NCBI RefSeq assembly: GCF_010727325.1
Contig: NZ_AP022565.1
Coordinates: 4,526,001-4,590,000 of the forward strand
Direction: 5' to 3'
Length of the DNA stretch: 64,000 nt
From: Mycolicibacterium alvei
GTDB lineage: Bacteria; Actinomycetota; Actinomycetes; Mycobacteriales; Mycobacteriaceae
In this document: positions 53,871 to 62,987 of the stretch, piece by piece
Layout: each line of letters starts with the position of its first letter
How positions within the stretch are numbered: position 1 is the first letter of the stretch
The notes under the pieces: model-generated
Databases searched by the model: none
What the model was told of the DNA's origin: nothing
What the model saw: the letters and a program-made list of their open reading frames with translations, nothing else
Translations under genes and position numbers: made by a program

Positions 53871-56189
53871 GTGACGTCTGAGCTCACCCACGCGATCGAC
53901 ACGGTGCAGCGGGCAGCCGCCACCCCTGATCAGCCCCAGCCGTACCGCGAACTCGGCCTCAAGGACGACGAGTACCAGCGGATTCGCGAGATCCTGGGAC
54001 GCCGCCCCACCGACGCCGAGCTGGCCATGTACTCGGTGATGTGGAGCGAACACTGCTCCTACAAGTCCTCGAAGGTGCACCTGCGCTATTTCGGTGAGAC
54101 CACCACCGAGAAGATGCGCGCCGGCATGCTGGCCGGCATCGGCGAGAACGCCGGCGTCGTCGACATCGGTGACGGCTGGGCCGTCACCTTCAAGGTCGAG
54201 TCGCACAACCACCCGTCCTATGTCGAGCCCTACCAGGGTGCGGCGACCGGCGTCGGCGGCATCGTCCGCGACATCATGGCAATGGGTGCCCGGCCGGTGG
54301 CGGTCATGGATCAACTGCGCTTCGGTGCGGCGGACGCACCCGACACCCGGCGCGTGCTCGACGGCGTGGTGCGCGGCGTGGGCGGCTACGGCAACTCGCT
54401 CGGCCTGCCCAACATCGGCGGCGAGACGATCTTCGACCCCTCCTACGCGGGCAACCCGTTGGTCAACGCGCTGTGCGTCGGTGCCCTGCGCAAAGAAGAC
54501 CTGCACCTCGCGTTCGCCTCGGGCACCGGCAACAAGATCATCCTGTTCGGCGCGCGCACCGGCCTGGACGGCATCGGCGGTGTCTCGGTGCTGGCCAGCG
54601 ACACCTTCTCCGGCGACGAATCCGGCGCCGGCCGCAAGAAGCTGCCGAGCGTTCAGGTGGGTGACCCGTTCACCGAGAAGGTGCTCATCGAATGCTGTCT
54701 TGAGCTGTACGCGGCCGGCCTGGTGGTCGGCATCCAGGACCTCGGTGGTGCCGGATTGTCCTGTGCCACCTCCGAACTCGCTTCCGCCGGCGACGGTGGC
54801 ATGCGCATCGAGCTGGATCGGGTGCCGCTGCGGGCCAAGGACATGACCCCGGCCGAGGTGCTCTCCAGCGAGTCCCAGGAACGCATGTGCGCCGTGGTCA
54901 CGCCCGAGAACGTCGAGGCGTTCATGGCGGTCTGCCGCAAATGGGAGGTGCTGGCCACCGTCATCGGCGAGGTCACCGACGGCGACCGGCTCGAGATCAC
55001 CTGGCACGGCGACACCGTGGTCGATGTGCCGCCGCGCACCGTGGCCCACGAGGGTCCGGTCTATGAGCGTCCGGTGGCCCGTCCCGACACCCAGGACGCC
55101 CTGGTGGCCGACACCTCGGCGAAGCTGCCTCGACCGAAGACCGGCGACGAGCTCAAGGCGACCCTGCTGGCACTGATCGGCAGCCCGCACCTGTGCAGCC
55201 GGGCGTTCATCACCGAGCAGTACGACCGCTACGTGCGCGGCAACACCGTGCTGGCCGAGCACGCCGACGGCGGCGTGCTGCGCATCGACGAGAACACCGG
55301 TCGCGGCATCGCGGTGTCCACCGACGCGTCGGGCCGCTACACCCAACTCGACCCGTACACCGGCGCACAACTGGCATTGGCCGAGGCCTACCGCAACGTC
55401 GCGGTCACCGGTGCCACCCCGGTCGCGGTGACCAACTGCCTCAACTTCGGGTCGCCCGAGGACCCGGGTGTGATGTGGCAGTTCAGCCAGGCCGTCCGTG
55501 GGCTGGCCGATGGTTGTGCCGCCCTTGGTATTCCGGTTACCGGCGGTAACGTCAGCTTCTACAACCAGACCGGCTCCACCGCCATCCTGCCGACCCCGGT
55601 GGTCGGCGTGCTCGGGGTGTTGGACGATGTGCGCCGGCGCATTCCCACCGGCCTGGGTACCGAGCCGGGCGAGACGCTGCTGCTGCTGGGTGACACCCAC
55701 GACGAGTTCGACGGGTCGGTCTGGGCGCAGGTCACTGCCGACCACCTGGGCGGGGTTCCGCCCAGGGTGGACCTGGCCCGTGAGCAGCTGCTGGCCGAGG
55801 TGCTGACCGCGGCATCGCGCGACGGCCTGATCTCCGCGGCCCACGATCTGTCCGAAGGCGGCCTGATCCAGGCTGTGGTGGAGGCCGCCTTGGCCGGTGA
55901 AACCGGTTGCCGGATCATCCTTCCCGAAGACCTGCCCGAAGGCATCGACCCGTTCGTCTTCCTGTTCTCCGAGTCGGCGGGCCGCGTGCTGGTGGCCGTG
56001 CCGCGCACCGAGGAGAGCCGGTTCCGGTCGATGTGTGAGGCCAGAGACCTGCCGGTCACCCGGGTCGGCGTGGTGGACGAGGGCCCCGAAGGTGGAGAAC
56101 CCGCGATCGAGGTCCAGGGCCAGTTCAGCATCACCCTCGCAGAGCTGCGGAGCACGTCGGAGGGCGTGCTGCCCGGGCTGTTCGGGTGA
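53871..56189 (+). CDS. purL: phosphoribosylformylglycinamidine synthase, large subunit PurL
   Basis: 772 residues, small-type PurL needing separate PurQ and PurS. Signatures: [31 protein letters not shown] (Glu and His at the active site), [26 protein letters not shown] and [10 protein letters not shown]. It converts FGAR to FGAM with ATP and ammonia. The GTG start is fixed by the -10 box; longer in-frame readings run into the VOC gene. The next gene overlaps its stop (GTGA). Confidence 0.97.
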   Translation: MTSELTHAIDTVQRAAATPDQPQPYRELGLKDDEYQRIREILGRRPTDAELAMYSVMWSEHCSYKSSKVHLRYFGETTTEKMRAGMLAGIGENAGVVDIGDGWAVTFKVESHNHPSYVEPYQGAATGVGGIVRDIMAMGARPVAVMDQLRFGAADAPDTRRVLDGVVRGVGGYGNSLGLPNIGGETIFDPSYAGNPLVNALCVGALRKEDLHLAFASGTGNKIILFGARTGLDGIGGVSVLASDTFSGDESGAGRKKLPSVQVGDPFTEKVLIECCLELYAAGLVVGIQDLGGAGLSCATSELASAGDGGMRIELDRVPLRAKDMTPAEVLSSESQERMCAVVTPENVEAFMAVCRKWEVLATVIGEVTDGDRLEITWHGDTVVDVPPRTVAHEGPVYERPVARPDTQDALVADTSAKLPRPKTGDELKATLLALIGSPHLCSRAFITEQYDRYVRGNTVLAEHADGGVLRIDENTGRGIAVSTDASGRYTQLDPYTGAQLALAEAYRNVAVTGATPVAVTNCLNFGSPEDPGVMWQFSQAVRGLADGCAALGIPVTGGNVSFYNQTGSTAILPTPVVGVLGVLDDVRRRIPTGLGTEPGETLLLLGDTHDEFDGSVWAQVTADHLGGVPPRVDLAREQLLAEVLTAASRDGLISAAHDLSEGGLIQAVVEAALAGETGCRIILPEDLPEGIDPFVFLFSESAGRVLVAVPRTEESRFRSMCEARDLPVTRVGVVDEGPEGGEPAIEVQGQFSITLAELRSTSEGVLPGLFG

Positions 56190-57913
56190 CGGGGAAAACC
56201 CTCGACGAACGTCATCCCGTGCTGCGCTGGGCCTGGAGCCTGGTGCGGCTGGATTTCGCCGGCATTGCCGTCGGAACCCTGTTCTTCTGCCTCTCACTGA
56301 CCCCGTCGCTGCTGCCGCGCGACTGGCTGTTCGCCGGGCTGATCGGCGGTGTCAACGCCGCCATCGGCTACGGTATCGGCGTCCTGCTGGGAAAAGTGCT
56401 GTACCGCTTTGCCTTACGGCGCAGGTCATGGTGGCCCCCGGGTAAGCGGGTGCTGCTCGGCCTCAAGGCGGTTGTCGTCGCCGTGGCGATCACGGCTTCC
56501 ATCCTGATGCTGATCCCCGCGGCGGCCTGGCAACGGCAGGTCTCGGCGCTGATGGGGATGGAGGGCCCGGCCACGCCGGGCTATCTGCGCACCCTCATCA
56601 TCGCGGTCGCCGCGGCGGCAGCGCTGATCGCCACCGCACGGATGTTGCGGGACGCCGTGCGGCTGCTGACCAAGGTACTCATCCGCCGCTGGCGTCTGAA
56701 CCGCGAAGTGGCCCAGTTCATCGGCACCGCCATCGTGGTGGTGTTGGTCATCACGCTCGTCAACGGTGTGCTCTACCGTGGGTTCCTGGCCGGGGCCAGT
56801 CGGGTGTTCCAGCCGCAGAACTCCACCACCCGCGAGGGCGTCAGCCAGCCGTCCGAGGCCGAAAGATCCGGCAGCCCAGAATCATTCGCGGCCTGGGATT
56901 CGCTGGGATTCCAGGGCCGCAACTTCGTCGCGACCGGTCCGCGCGCGGCCGAGCTGGAGAAGCTCAACGGTGCGCCTGCGATGGAGCCCATCCGGGTGTA
57001 CGCCGGGCTGCACACCGCGGACTCCGACCAGCAGCGGATCGCGGTGCTGCTCAGCGAACTTGAGCGCACCCATGCATTCGACCGCAAGCTGCTGGTGATC
57101 GTCCCGACCACTGGTACCGGTTGGGTCAACCCGGTGGCCGCCCGTGCGTTAGAGCTGATGTACAACGGCGACACCGCGATGGTCGGCATGCAGTATTCCT
57201 ATCTGCCGAGCTGGATCTCGTTCATGGGCGACCGGGAGAAGTCGATGAACAACGGCCGGCTGATGATCGACGCGATCCATGCGCGCTGGGAGCAGTTGCC
57301 TCCCGAACACCGTCCCAAGCTGGTGCTCTACGGGGAGAGCCTGGGGTCGATGGCCGGGCAGGGCGCATTCAGTTGGCTCCCCGACATCTCCCGGATGGGC
57401 TTCTCCTCGGTGCTGTGGGTGGGCCCGCCCAACGCCAGCCCGTTGTGGCGGGGCCTGACCGTGCGCCGCGACCCGGGCACCCCCGAGGTGCGCCCCCGCT
57501 ACGACAACGGCCGCACCGTGCGGTTTTCCGAGGCTGCCGACGCCGCTGAGATCGCCGACGACACGGCCGCGCCGTGGGAAGGCACCAGGGTCCTGTTCCT
57601 GCAACACCCGTCCGACCCGATCGTCTGGTGGTCGGCGGATCTGCTGTTCTCCGAACCGGATTGGCTGGTCGAACCGCCGGGGACGGACCGCACCGCCTCG
57701 ATGCGCTGGTATCCGATCATCACGTTCTGGCAGGTGGCCGCCGACATCACCAACGCCTCGAGCGTTCCCAACGGACACGGGCACAACTACGGTGAATCGG
57801 TGCTCGACGGTTGGGCGGCAGTGGCCCCACCGGACGGCTGGACACCCGACGACACCGAACGGATCCGGCTGGCACTGCACAACACCGTGGCCGAGGACGG
57901 GCCCGAAAACTGA
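56186..57913 (+). CDS. alpha/beta-hydrolase with N-terminal membrane domain (abhydrolase_9 type)
   Basis: 575 residues. Five hydrophobic segments lie in the first 200 residues (about 28-46, 52-68, 92-110, 132-148, 178-196). The soluble part from about 240 has the hydrolase nucleophile [31 protein letters not shown] (acid) and [10 protein letters not shown] (late His). It belongs to a two-domain DUF family common in actinobacteria; substrate unknown, probably an acyl ester at the membrane. Coupled to purL and to the CPBP gene. Confidence 0.85.
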   Translation: MTGKTLDERHPVLRWAWSLVRLDFAGIAVGTLFFCLSLTPSLLPRDWLFAGLIGGVNAAIGYGIGVLLGKVLYRFALRRRSWWPPGKRVLLGLKAVVVAVAITASILMLIPAAAWQRQVSALMGMEGPATPGYLRTLIIAVAAAAALIATARMLRDAVRLLTKVLIRRWRLNREVAQFIGTAIVVVLVITLVNGVLYRGFLAGASRVFQPQNSTTREGVSQPSEAERSGSPESFAAWDSLGFQGRNFVATGPRAAELEKLNGAPAMEPIRVYAGLHTADSDQQRIAVLLSELERTHAFDRKLLVIVPTTGTGWVNPVAARALELMYNGDTAMVGMQYSYLPSWISFMGDREKSMNNGRLMIDAIHARWEQLPPEHRPKLVLYGESLGSMAGQGAFSWLPDISRMGFSSVLWVGPPNASPLWRGLTVRRDPGTPEVRPRYDNGRTVRFSEAADAAEIADDTAAPWEGTRVLFLQHPSDPIVWWSADLLFSEPDWLVEPPGTDRTASMRWYPIITFWQVAADITNASSVPNGHGHNYGESVLDGWAAVAPPDGWTPDDTERIRLALHNTVAEDGPEN

Positions 57914-58566
57914 TGACGGCAGGCCGGATTCGCGCCGTGGCGCTGGCGGCGGGCCTGGTGACGTGGAGCGGTCTGGTCGATCCGAGGCTGCCGGTCAGGT
58001 GGCAGCCGCTGGTGCGGGCGACACTCGGCACCGTGCTCATGGTCGGAACTCGGGCCCGGCCGGGACTGCGGCCACCGGCGTTGTGGTCGGGTCTGCGAGT
58101 GGGTGCGGCCGCCGCGACCGCGGTGAGTGCCGGGGTGGCGGCGACCTCGGCGGTGCCCAGCGTCCGCACCGGGATGCGGCAGAAGGCGCTGCCCGCAGCG
58201 CCCCGGAGTTGGCTGGCGCTGCGGATCCCGCTCGGGACCGTCTGGCCGGAGGAGGCGGCCTTCCGTGCCGCGCTGGGCCAGGTCGGTGCCCAAGCGTTCG
58301 GTCCGGCCGGCGGTCAGGTGCTGCAGGCCACGGCGTTCGGGCTGTCACACATCGCCGACGCGCGCGCTGCAGGCCAACCGGTGATTCCGACGGTGCTGGT
58401 CACCGGGGTGGCCGGGTGGGCGTTCGGCTGGCTTGCCCAGCGCTCGGCGAGTCTGGCTGCGCCGATGCTGGCGCACCTGGCGATCAATGAGGCGGGAGCG
58501 CTGGCTGCACTGGCCTGCCAAGCCGCGCCAGCAGCGCTGCCACCGCGAGGATCGCGGCCGCGATGA
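57913..58566 (+). CDS. CPBP-family (CAAX/ABI) intramembrane protease (Rv0804-like)
   Basis: 217 residues; the ATG overlaps the previous stop (TGATG). Hydrophobic throughout with about six helices. The three signature pieces of the family are WPEEAAFRAAL (Glu-Glu-x-x-x-Arg), FGLSHIADA (His) and LAHLAINEAG (His/Asn). Such proteins are glutamate intramembrane proteases, some giving bacteriocin self-immunity. The 3' end overlaps the convergent permease by 83 bases. Confidence 0.85.
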   Translation: MTAGRIRAVALAAGLVTWSGLVDPRLPVRWQPLVRATLGTVLMVGTRARPGLRPPALWSGLRVGAAAATAVSAGVAATSAVPSVRTGMRQKALPAAPRSWLALRIPLGTVWPEEAAFRAALGQVGAQAFGPAGGQVLQATAFGLSHIADARAAGQPVIPTVLVTGVAGWAFGWLAQRSASLAAPMLAHLAINEAGALAALACQAAPAALPPRGSRPR

Positions 58567-59758
58567 CCAGGGGCCGCAACGTGAGCATCGCGAAGTCGGT
58601 GACCCGCAGCGGGATCAACACCACGCAGACCGTCACCACGACCAGGATCAGCCGCGGTGCCTGCTGCGCCGCGGCCGAGCCCGCGACACGCGAATTAGCT
58701 TCGGTGACAAGCATATAGACGACCAGAAGGAGCAGCGCGGGGACCGCCACCGGCAGTCTGCCGAGGTGATCCTGAAACAGGGAGAACGCCCCGGCCAGCA
58801 CGCACATTACCGCGGACACCAGTAGCGCCACCTCCGGACCGGAACCGAACAGCCGCCCCGCGACGCGGGTGGCCGCCCACATCAGGGCCAGCAACGCGGC
58901 CGAGCCCAGGCACAACGCCGCGGTGGCGAACCAGTAGAACCCGGCGTCGGCGAAGAACTGCGAGACGATCAGCGAAAGATTCACCGCAGAGCCGTGGAAC
59001 CCGCCGGTCGCGCCGAGGTTGGCCGCCGCCAGCAGGGCCACCGCGCCCAGCGCGGTAACCCCCACCGCGGTGCCGACCGGGCGCGCCACCGACTCCAGGC
59101 GGCCGCTCACCACCGTCGCCGCCTCGAAACCGATCAGGCCGAGTCCGAGCGGGATGGCCGCTGCGGTGGCCAGCAGGACCGAATCGACGTGGGTGCTGCC
59201 CATCGTCATCGGCGGGGTGCCCGTGGCCACCCGGGCCACGATCGCCAGCGCCAGGTAGAGGAAGATCAGCAGTCCCACGCCGGCCAGCGCGGCAGCCGTC
59301 GCACCCACTGCCCGGGTGGGCAGGTAGGCCACCACCGCACCGGCGATGACCACGACAGCCACCGACCAGCCGGGCCACCACCAACCGGCCAGCGCGGCGT
59401 CCAGGTCCGGTGCACCGGTCAACGGTTGCAGTGCGAGCGTCAGGGCGGCACCCACACCCAGAAGCACATACGCCGCGAGTTGGACGAGGCTGGTGAACCG
59501 TCCGGCTGCCGGACCGACCGTGGCGGCCACCAGGTCACCTGTGGACACCGCCTGCGGCGCGTACCGGTGCAGGCGGGCGAACGCGAAGATCAACACCGCC
59601 ACGATCGCCGCGGCGCACAGGCCCGCCACCCCGTTGAAGATCGCCGCGCCGATCGGTGCGAGGGACAGGCCGACGGCGCGCCACGCCGGAAGCGGCGGGG
59701 GCCAGGCCGCGGGTGGTTCGGGGCTCGCCGGTACTGCGCGCTTAGGCATCGGCACCAC
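58484..59758 (-). CDS. APC-type amino-acid permease-like membrane protein
   Basis: 424 residues from GTG; the ATG at 59749 is also possible. About 12 hydrophobic segments. Helix 1 has LAPIGAAIFNGVAGL, a weak APC signature, and the GLGLIGFEAATVVSG segment corresponds to the helix-6 consensus. Probable transporter of amino acids or similar compounds. It is convergent with the CPBP gene with a long overlap and sits downstream of the orphan MCE gene (divergent side is 54 bases from that gene's end). Confidence 0.78.
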   Translation of the reverse strand: MVPMPKRAVPASPEPPAAWPPPLPAWRAVGLSLAPIGAAIFNGVAGLCAAAIVAVLIFAFARLHRYAPQAVSTGDLVAATVGPAAGRFTSLVQLAAYVLLGVGAALTLALQPLTGAPDLDAALAGWWWPGWSVAVVVIAGAVVAYLPTRAVGATAAALAGVGLLIFLYLALAIVARVATGTPPMTMGSTHVDSVLLATAAAIPLGLGLIGFEAATVVSGRLESVARPVGTAVGVTALGAVALLAAANLGATGGFHGSAVNLSLIVSQFFADAGFYWFATAALCLGSAALLALMWAATRVAGRLFGSGPEVALLVSAVMCVLAGAFSLFQDHLGRLPVAVPALLLLVVYMLVTEANSRVAGSAAAQQAPRLILVVVTVCVVLIPLRVTDFAMLTLRPLVIAAAILAVAALLARLGRPVQPALPPH

Positions 59759-59812
59759 CGTTCACAAAGTCCCCTCTCGCCCGAAAACCCCCGGGTCAAG
59801 ATCGTAGAGCCG

Positions 59813-61018
59813 TCACGGATTGATTGTGGGTTCACCGATCTGACGGCCCCAGACATAGTCGACGAAGATCGGCGATCCCAGTTCGACATGGTTGTACGGC
59901 GCAATCGACAAACCGGTGTCCATCACCAGATACGGCGCAGGCCACAGGTCGGCGGTGATCGGCTTCCAGCAGCCGGGCTTACCCTCGGGCCCGCCCTTGG
60001 CGTTGACCCGCGGCAGATTGTCCGGATAGACGTAGGCGTTGCCCACGCCGATGCTCGACAAGGTCCCGGTGCTGTCGAACGAATATCCGTTGTCGCCGCC
60101 GAACGTCGCATAAAACGCGGGCGCGACGTCGTGATAGTTGCGGATGGTGCAGAACAACTGCCCCTGATACTTGTCGAACAGCTCCGACGTCGGGATCAGA
60201 TCCTCGGCCCCGCGCACGAGATACGGGCCGCCCCGCTCGAGGATGTCGGCACCGGTTCCGGCGAAGCCGACCGCCGCGATCAGGGCGGCATCGAGGTGAC
60301 CGCGCTGGGAGTTGAAGGTCGCCGCGCTGCGCGCGGCGTTGCCCAGGCCGTCGAACAGGTCGGGTCCGGCTGCCGCATATCGCTCGCCGAGATCAGCCAG
60401 CGCGGCAATGTCATGGCGCAGCGCAGGCATGCGCGGATTCAGATCGTCGAGGATGGTGTTTCCGTCGGCCAGCGACTGCCCGAAGGCACTGCCCAGCCCG
60501 CTCAACGCCTGGGCGGTGGCGGACAGGGTCTGGTTCAGCTTGATCGGGTCGACCTGTTCGGTGATCGCGGTGATCGTCTCGAACAACGTGTTGAACTCGG
60601 TGGTGACCGCCGTGACGTCGAGGGGTTTCGAGGTTGAAACCCGTTGCAGGCTGGGATGTTCCGGTGCAGTGAAGGCTACGTACTTGTTGCCGAACACGGT
60701 GGTCGCCTGGATCGAGGTCTGCACGTTGGCCGGCAGCAGGTCCAGGTACTTGGGGTTGATCTCCAGATGCACCAGAGCCCGGACCGGATCGGAGTCGGCG
60801 CTCACCGAACCCACCCGGCCGATCGGAACCCCGTTGTAGGTCACCTTCGAACCCGGATCGAGGACCAGACCCGCGCGTGAGGCCAGCAGCGTCAGCGCCA
60901 CCCTGGGTTCGAAAGCGCCTCGGAACTGCGCCACGATCAATCCCAGGATCAGCGCAAGGATCACCAGAAATGCGGCACCGGCCGTGCGGTACGGCGGATT
61001 TCGGTGATCGGCCAACAC
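59813..61018 (-). CDS. orphan MCE-family (MlaD-domain) protein
   Basis: 401 residues from the GTG at 61018, which lies eight bases after a TAGAGT box. One membrane helix (about 12-35, AGAAFLVILALILGLIVAQFRG) is followed by the MlaD/MCE domain (VALTLLASRAGLVLDPGSKVTYNGVPIGRVGSV) and the long MCE helical part (LNTLFETITAITEQVDPIKLNQTLSATAQALSGLG). Mce proteins form lipid-import tunnels as hexamers encoded by six-gene clusters with YrbE permeases. Here only one copy exists, so it may work with an mce system elsewhere. M. tuberculosis has a different gene (cpsY) in this position. Confidence 0.85.
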   Translation of the reverse strand: MLADHRNPPYRTAGAAFLVILALILGLIVAQFRGAFEPRVALTLLASRAGLVLDPGSKVTYNGVPIGRVGSVSADSDPVRALVHLEINPKYLDLLPANVQTSIQATTVFGNKYVAFTAPEHPSLQRVSTSKPLDVTAVTTEFNTLFETITAITEQVDPIKLNQTLSATAQALSGLGSAFGQSLADGNTILDDLNPRMPALRHDIAALADLGERYAAAGPDLFDGLGNAARSAATFNSQRGHLDAALIAAVGFAGTGADILERGGPYLVRGAEDLIPTSELFDKYQGQLFCTIRNYHDVAPAFYATFGGDNGYSFDSTGTLSSIGVGNAYVYPDNLPRVNAKGGPEGKPGCWKPITADLWPAPYLVMDTGLSIAPYNHVELGSPIFVDYVWGRQIGEPTINP

Positions 61019-61026
61019 TTTGCGAG

Positions 61027-61032
61027 ACTCTA
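61027..61032 (-). promoter_or_regulatory. -10 box of a predicted leaderless mRNA (MCE gene)
   Basis: TAGAGT on the minus strand is followed by CTCGCAAA and the GTG at 61018. It lies only five bases before the divergent SCP-like start, so the two promoters overlap. Confidence 0.5.
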
Positions 61033-61036
61033 TGGC

Positions 61037-61423
61037 ATGGCCGCGCGAGGCAATGTCGATCCGCAAAAGACCAGGGCCGCGGTCGCCGTCGTGGCCGACT
61101 GGCTGCGCACACCCACCCATCCGGAACCGGCCCGCACCGAACTGGCCGAGGCGGTCCGGTTGACGGCCCGCACCCTGGCGGCGATGGCACCGGGCGCCAG
61201 CGTCGAGGTCCGGGTGCCGCCCTTCGTGGCGGTGCAGTGCATCGAAGGGCCGCGGCACACCCGCGGCAATCCGCCCAACGTCGTGGAGACCGATCCGCGG
61301 ACCTGGCTGCTGCTGGCCACCGGACTGCTCGATCTCGACGCCGCCGGTTCCGCGGTGCAGATGTCGGGATCGCGGGCCGGCGAAGTTGCGCGGTGGCTGC
61401 CGCTCGTGGACCGATCCGACTGA
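61037..61423 (+). CDS. sterol-carrier-family protein (Rv0807-like)
   Basis: 128 residues, close to the 129 of Rv0807, beginning MAARGNVDPQKTRAAVAVVADWL. The pattern EVRVPPFVAVQCIEGPRHTRGNPPNVVETDPRTWLLLATG is the signature of the mycobacterial sterol-carrier (SCP-type/MDMPI-like) family, a small lipid-binding fold. The ATG at 61037 is chosen over GTG 61004 because the latter would run through the MCE start. GAGACT seven bases upstream may be its -10. Placed next to an MCE gene, a lipid-handling role is plausible. Confidence 0.8.
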   Translation: MAARGNVDPQKTRAAVAVVADWLRTPTHPEPARTELAEAVRLTARTLAAMAPGASVEVRVPPFVAVQCIEGPRHTRGNPPNVVETDPRTWLLLATGLLDLDAAGSAVQMSGSRAGEVARWLPLVDRSD

Positions 61424-61424
61424 C

Positions 61425-62777
61425 TCATCGGAAGTACGGATACTCCTGCACCCAGTGGAAGCCGCGGTTGCGCAGGGTGAATTGGTCGAGATCCAGACGG
61501 TCGAGCGAGATCGTGACGTCGCGGCCGGACAACGTGCCGGTCAGTCGCAGCTGGTCAGACGCCGGCTCGGAGGCGGTGAGCGTGGCCAGGGGTGAGCCGT
61601 CCGGTCCCGACACCGTCAGGCTGTTTCCGTCGAGCTTGACCGGTGCGTCCACCAGTTCGCCGCTCATCCGCTGATAGGTCATGACCTCTGGCAGGTCGAA
61701 AACGACCCGCTGCCAACGGTACTGATCGGTGGTCAGCGGCGGTGCCGTCCTACCGTCGACGTCGAACCGGCTCACCGTCCAGATCCCGTACCACTCGGGT
61801 TTGGCGCGGCCGCCGCCGTACTCATTCCAGCTCTGCCAGCCGACCATGACGCAACCGGCCACCATCCAGATGCCCAGCACGGCCTGCAGCCGGGCGGCGA
61901 GGGTGTTCGCGCGGGCGTCGGTGAACAGTTCGGGTTGGCCGGTCGGCTCGGTGCGCCGCTGCAAGACGAGGAAGTCGGCCAACCGGCGATACTGTGGGGC
62001 CAGCAGCACCAGACCCATCAACAGCAGATGCCCGGACAGGATCTTGACCGGCACATCGAAGGTCATGTTCAGCAGGAAGACCTGCACCATGCTGGCCACG
62101 CCGAGCAGCGCGCCCAGCGTCGCGGTCCGCGGCAGGAACAACAGCAGCCCGGCGACCACCTCGGCGGCGCCCAGCGCCATCTCGTACGGATAAGAGCTGC
62201 CCACCTGCAGCCACAGCACCGAGGCCGGGCTGAACTCGCCGTACGGGCGAAGCAATGCCGCCAACGGCGGGGCCGGCATCTGCGTCGGGATGAGCTTGGC
62301 GAATCCGTAGAACAGCATCTGTCCGGCTACGCACAGCCGCAGAAACGTCAGGAACCAGGCCCACAGCCGCGAGTAGTCCGGCCGCTGCCGGTCTATCCAC
62401 GACCACACCGCGGTGCCGACAGCGGCGACGACCAACAGGCAGAACACCATCACCCAGATCGAGGCCTGATCCCCGCTGCCCGAATCCCTGTGCAGAGCCG
62501 CCTCGACCCCGAAGACATGGCTGCCGACCCAGCGCAGCACCGGGTCCAGCACAGTCATCTGCCACATCACCGCCTGGTCCGGCAGCCAGCGGGTGAGGAC
62601 CCCCAGGAAGGTGAAGGTGATCTGCGCGAACAACAGACAGAACAAGCCGAAGTACAGGAAGCAGAACCGGAATGCGATCTTCGTCACCTCCGGCCACGGT
62701 TGCCGCTGAGCCACGGCGTCGGAATCGAGGGGATCGGTTGCCGGCTTCTCCGAGAGTTGGCGCGTCACGAAATCCAT
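61425..62777 (-). CDS. DoxX-family multi-spanning membrane protein
   Basis: 450 residues from the ATG at 62777. Eight or more hydrophobic segments. The central part FLRLCVAGQMLFYGFAKLIPTQMP and LGAAEVVAGLLLFLPRTATLGALLGVASMVQVFLLNM are DoxX/SURF4-like modules; the C-terminal 100 residues form a beta-rich soluble domain (VSRFDVDGRTAPPLTTDQYRW). This is the large kind of DoxX protein found in actinobacteria; function unknown. Its end is one base from that of the SCP-like gene. Confidence 0.75.
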   Translation of the reverse strand: MDFVTRQLSEKPATDPLDSDAVAQRQPWPEVTKIAFRFCFLYFGLFCLLFAQITFTFLGVLTRWLPDQAVMWQMTVLDPVLRWVGSHVFGVEAALHRDSGSGDQASIWVMVFCLLVVAAVGTAVWSWIDRQRPDYSRLWAWFLTFLRLCVAGQMLFYGFAKLIPTQMPAPPLAALLRPYGEFSPASVLWLQVGSSYPYEMALGAAEVVAGLLLFLPRTATLGALLGVASMVQVFLLNMTFDVPVKILSGHLLLMGLVLLAPQYRRLADFLVLQRRTEPTGQPELFTDARANTLAARLQAVLGIWMVAGCVMVGWQSWNEYGGGRAKPEWYGIWTVSRFDVDGRTAPPLTTDQYRWQRVVFDLPEVMTYQRMSGELVDAPVKLDGNSLTVSGPDGSPLATLTASEPASDQLRLTGTLSGRDVTISLDRLDLDQFTLRNRGFHWVQEYPYFR

Positions 62778-62987
62778 CCTTGCCGTTGGTATGTGGTGCG
62801 TCGATGGGGTTGTCCCGACGGATCCGGATGCGGGTGGCAACCCCGCCGGTCGGTGACGCCGGAATGACTACCCGGCCGTCTACTGTCGTAAAACCCGGTC
62901 CAGAACGGCCATTCGATTCTTTCCCTGGCCCGACAGGACCGTAGACTCGGTTATGTCACCAACCGCCGCCCCGGGAGCAGCCCTATC

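Noticed and set aside
53706-56297. Very long open frame (about 860 codons) antisense to purL
   Set aside because: High GC leaves few stops on the opposite strand; the translation is low-complexity (Gly, Arg, His, Gln rich) with no domain, while the purL frame is unmistakable.
62778-62987. Purine riboswitch in the purF leader
   Set aside because: No three-way-junction aptamer pattern could be seen; only a possible TAGACT -10 box and GGAG before the GTG.
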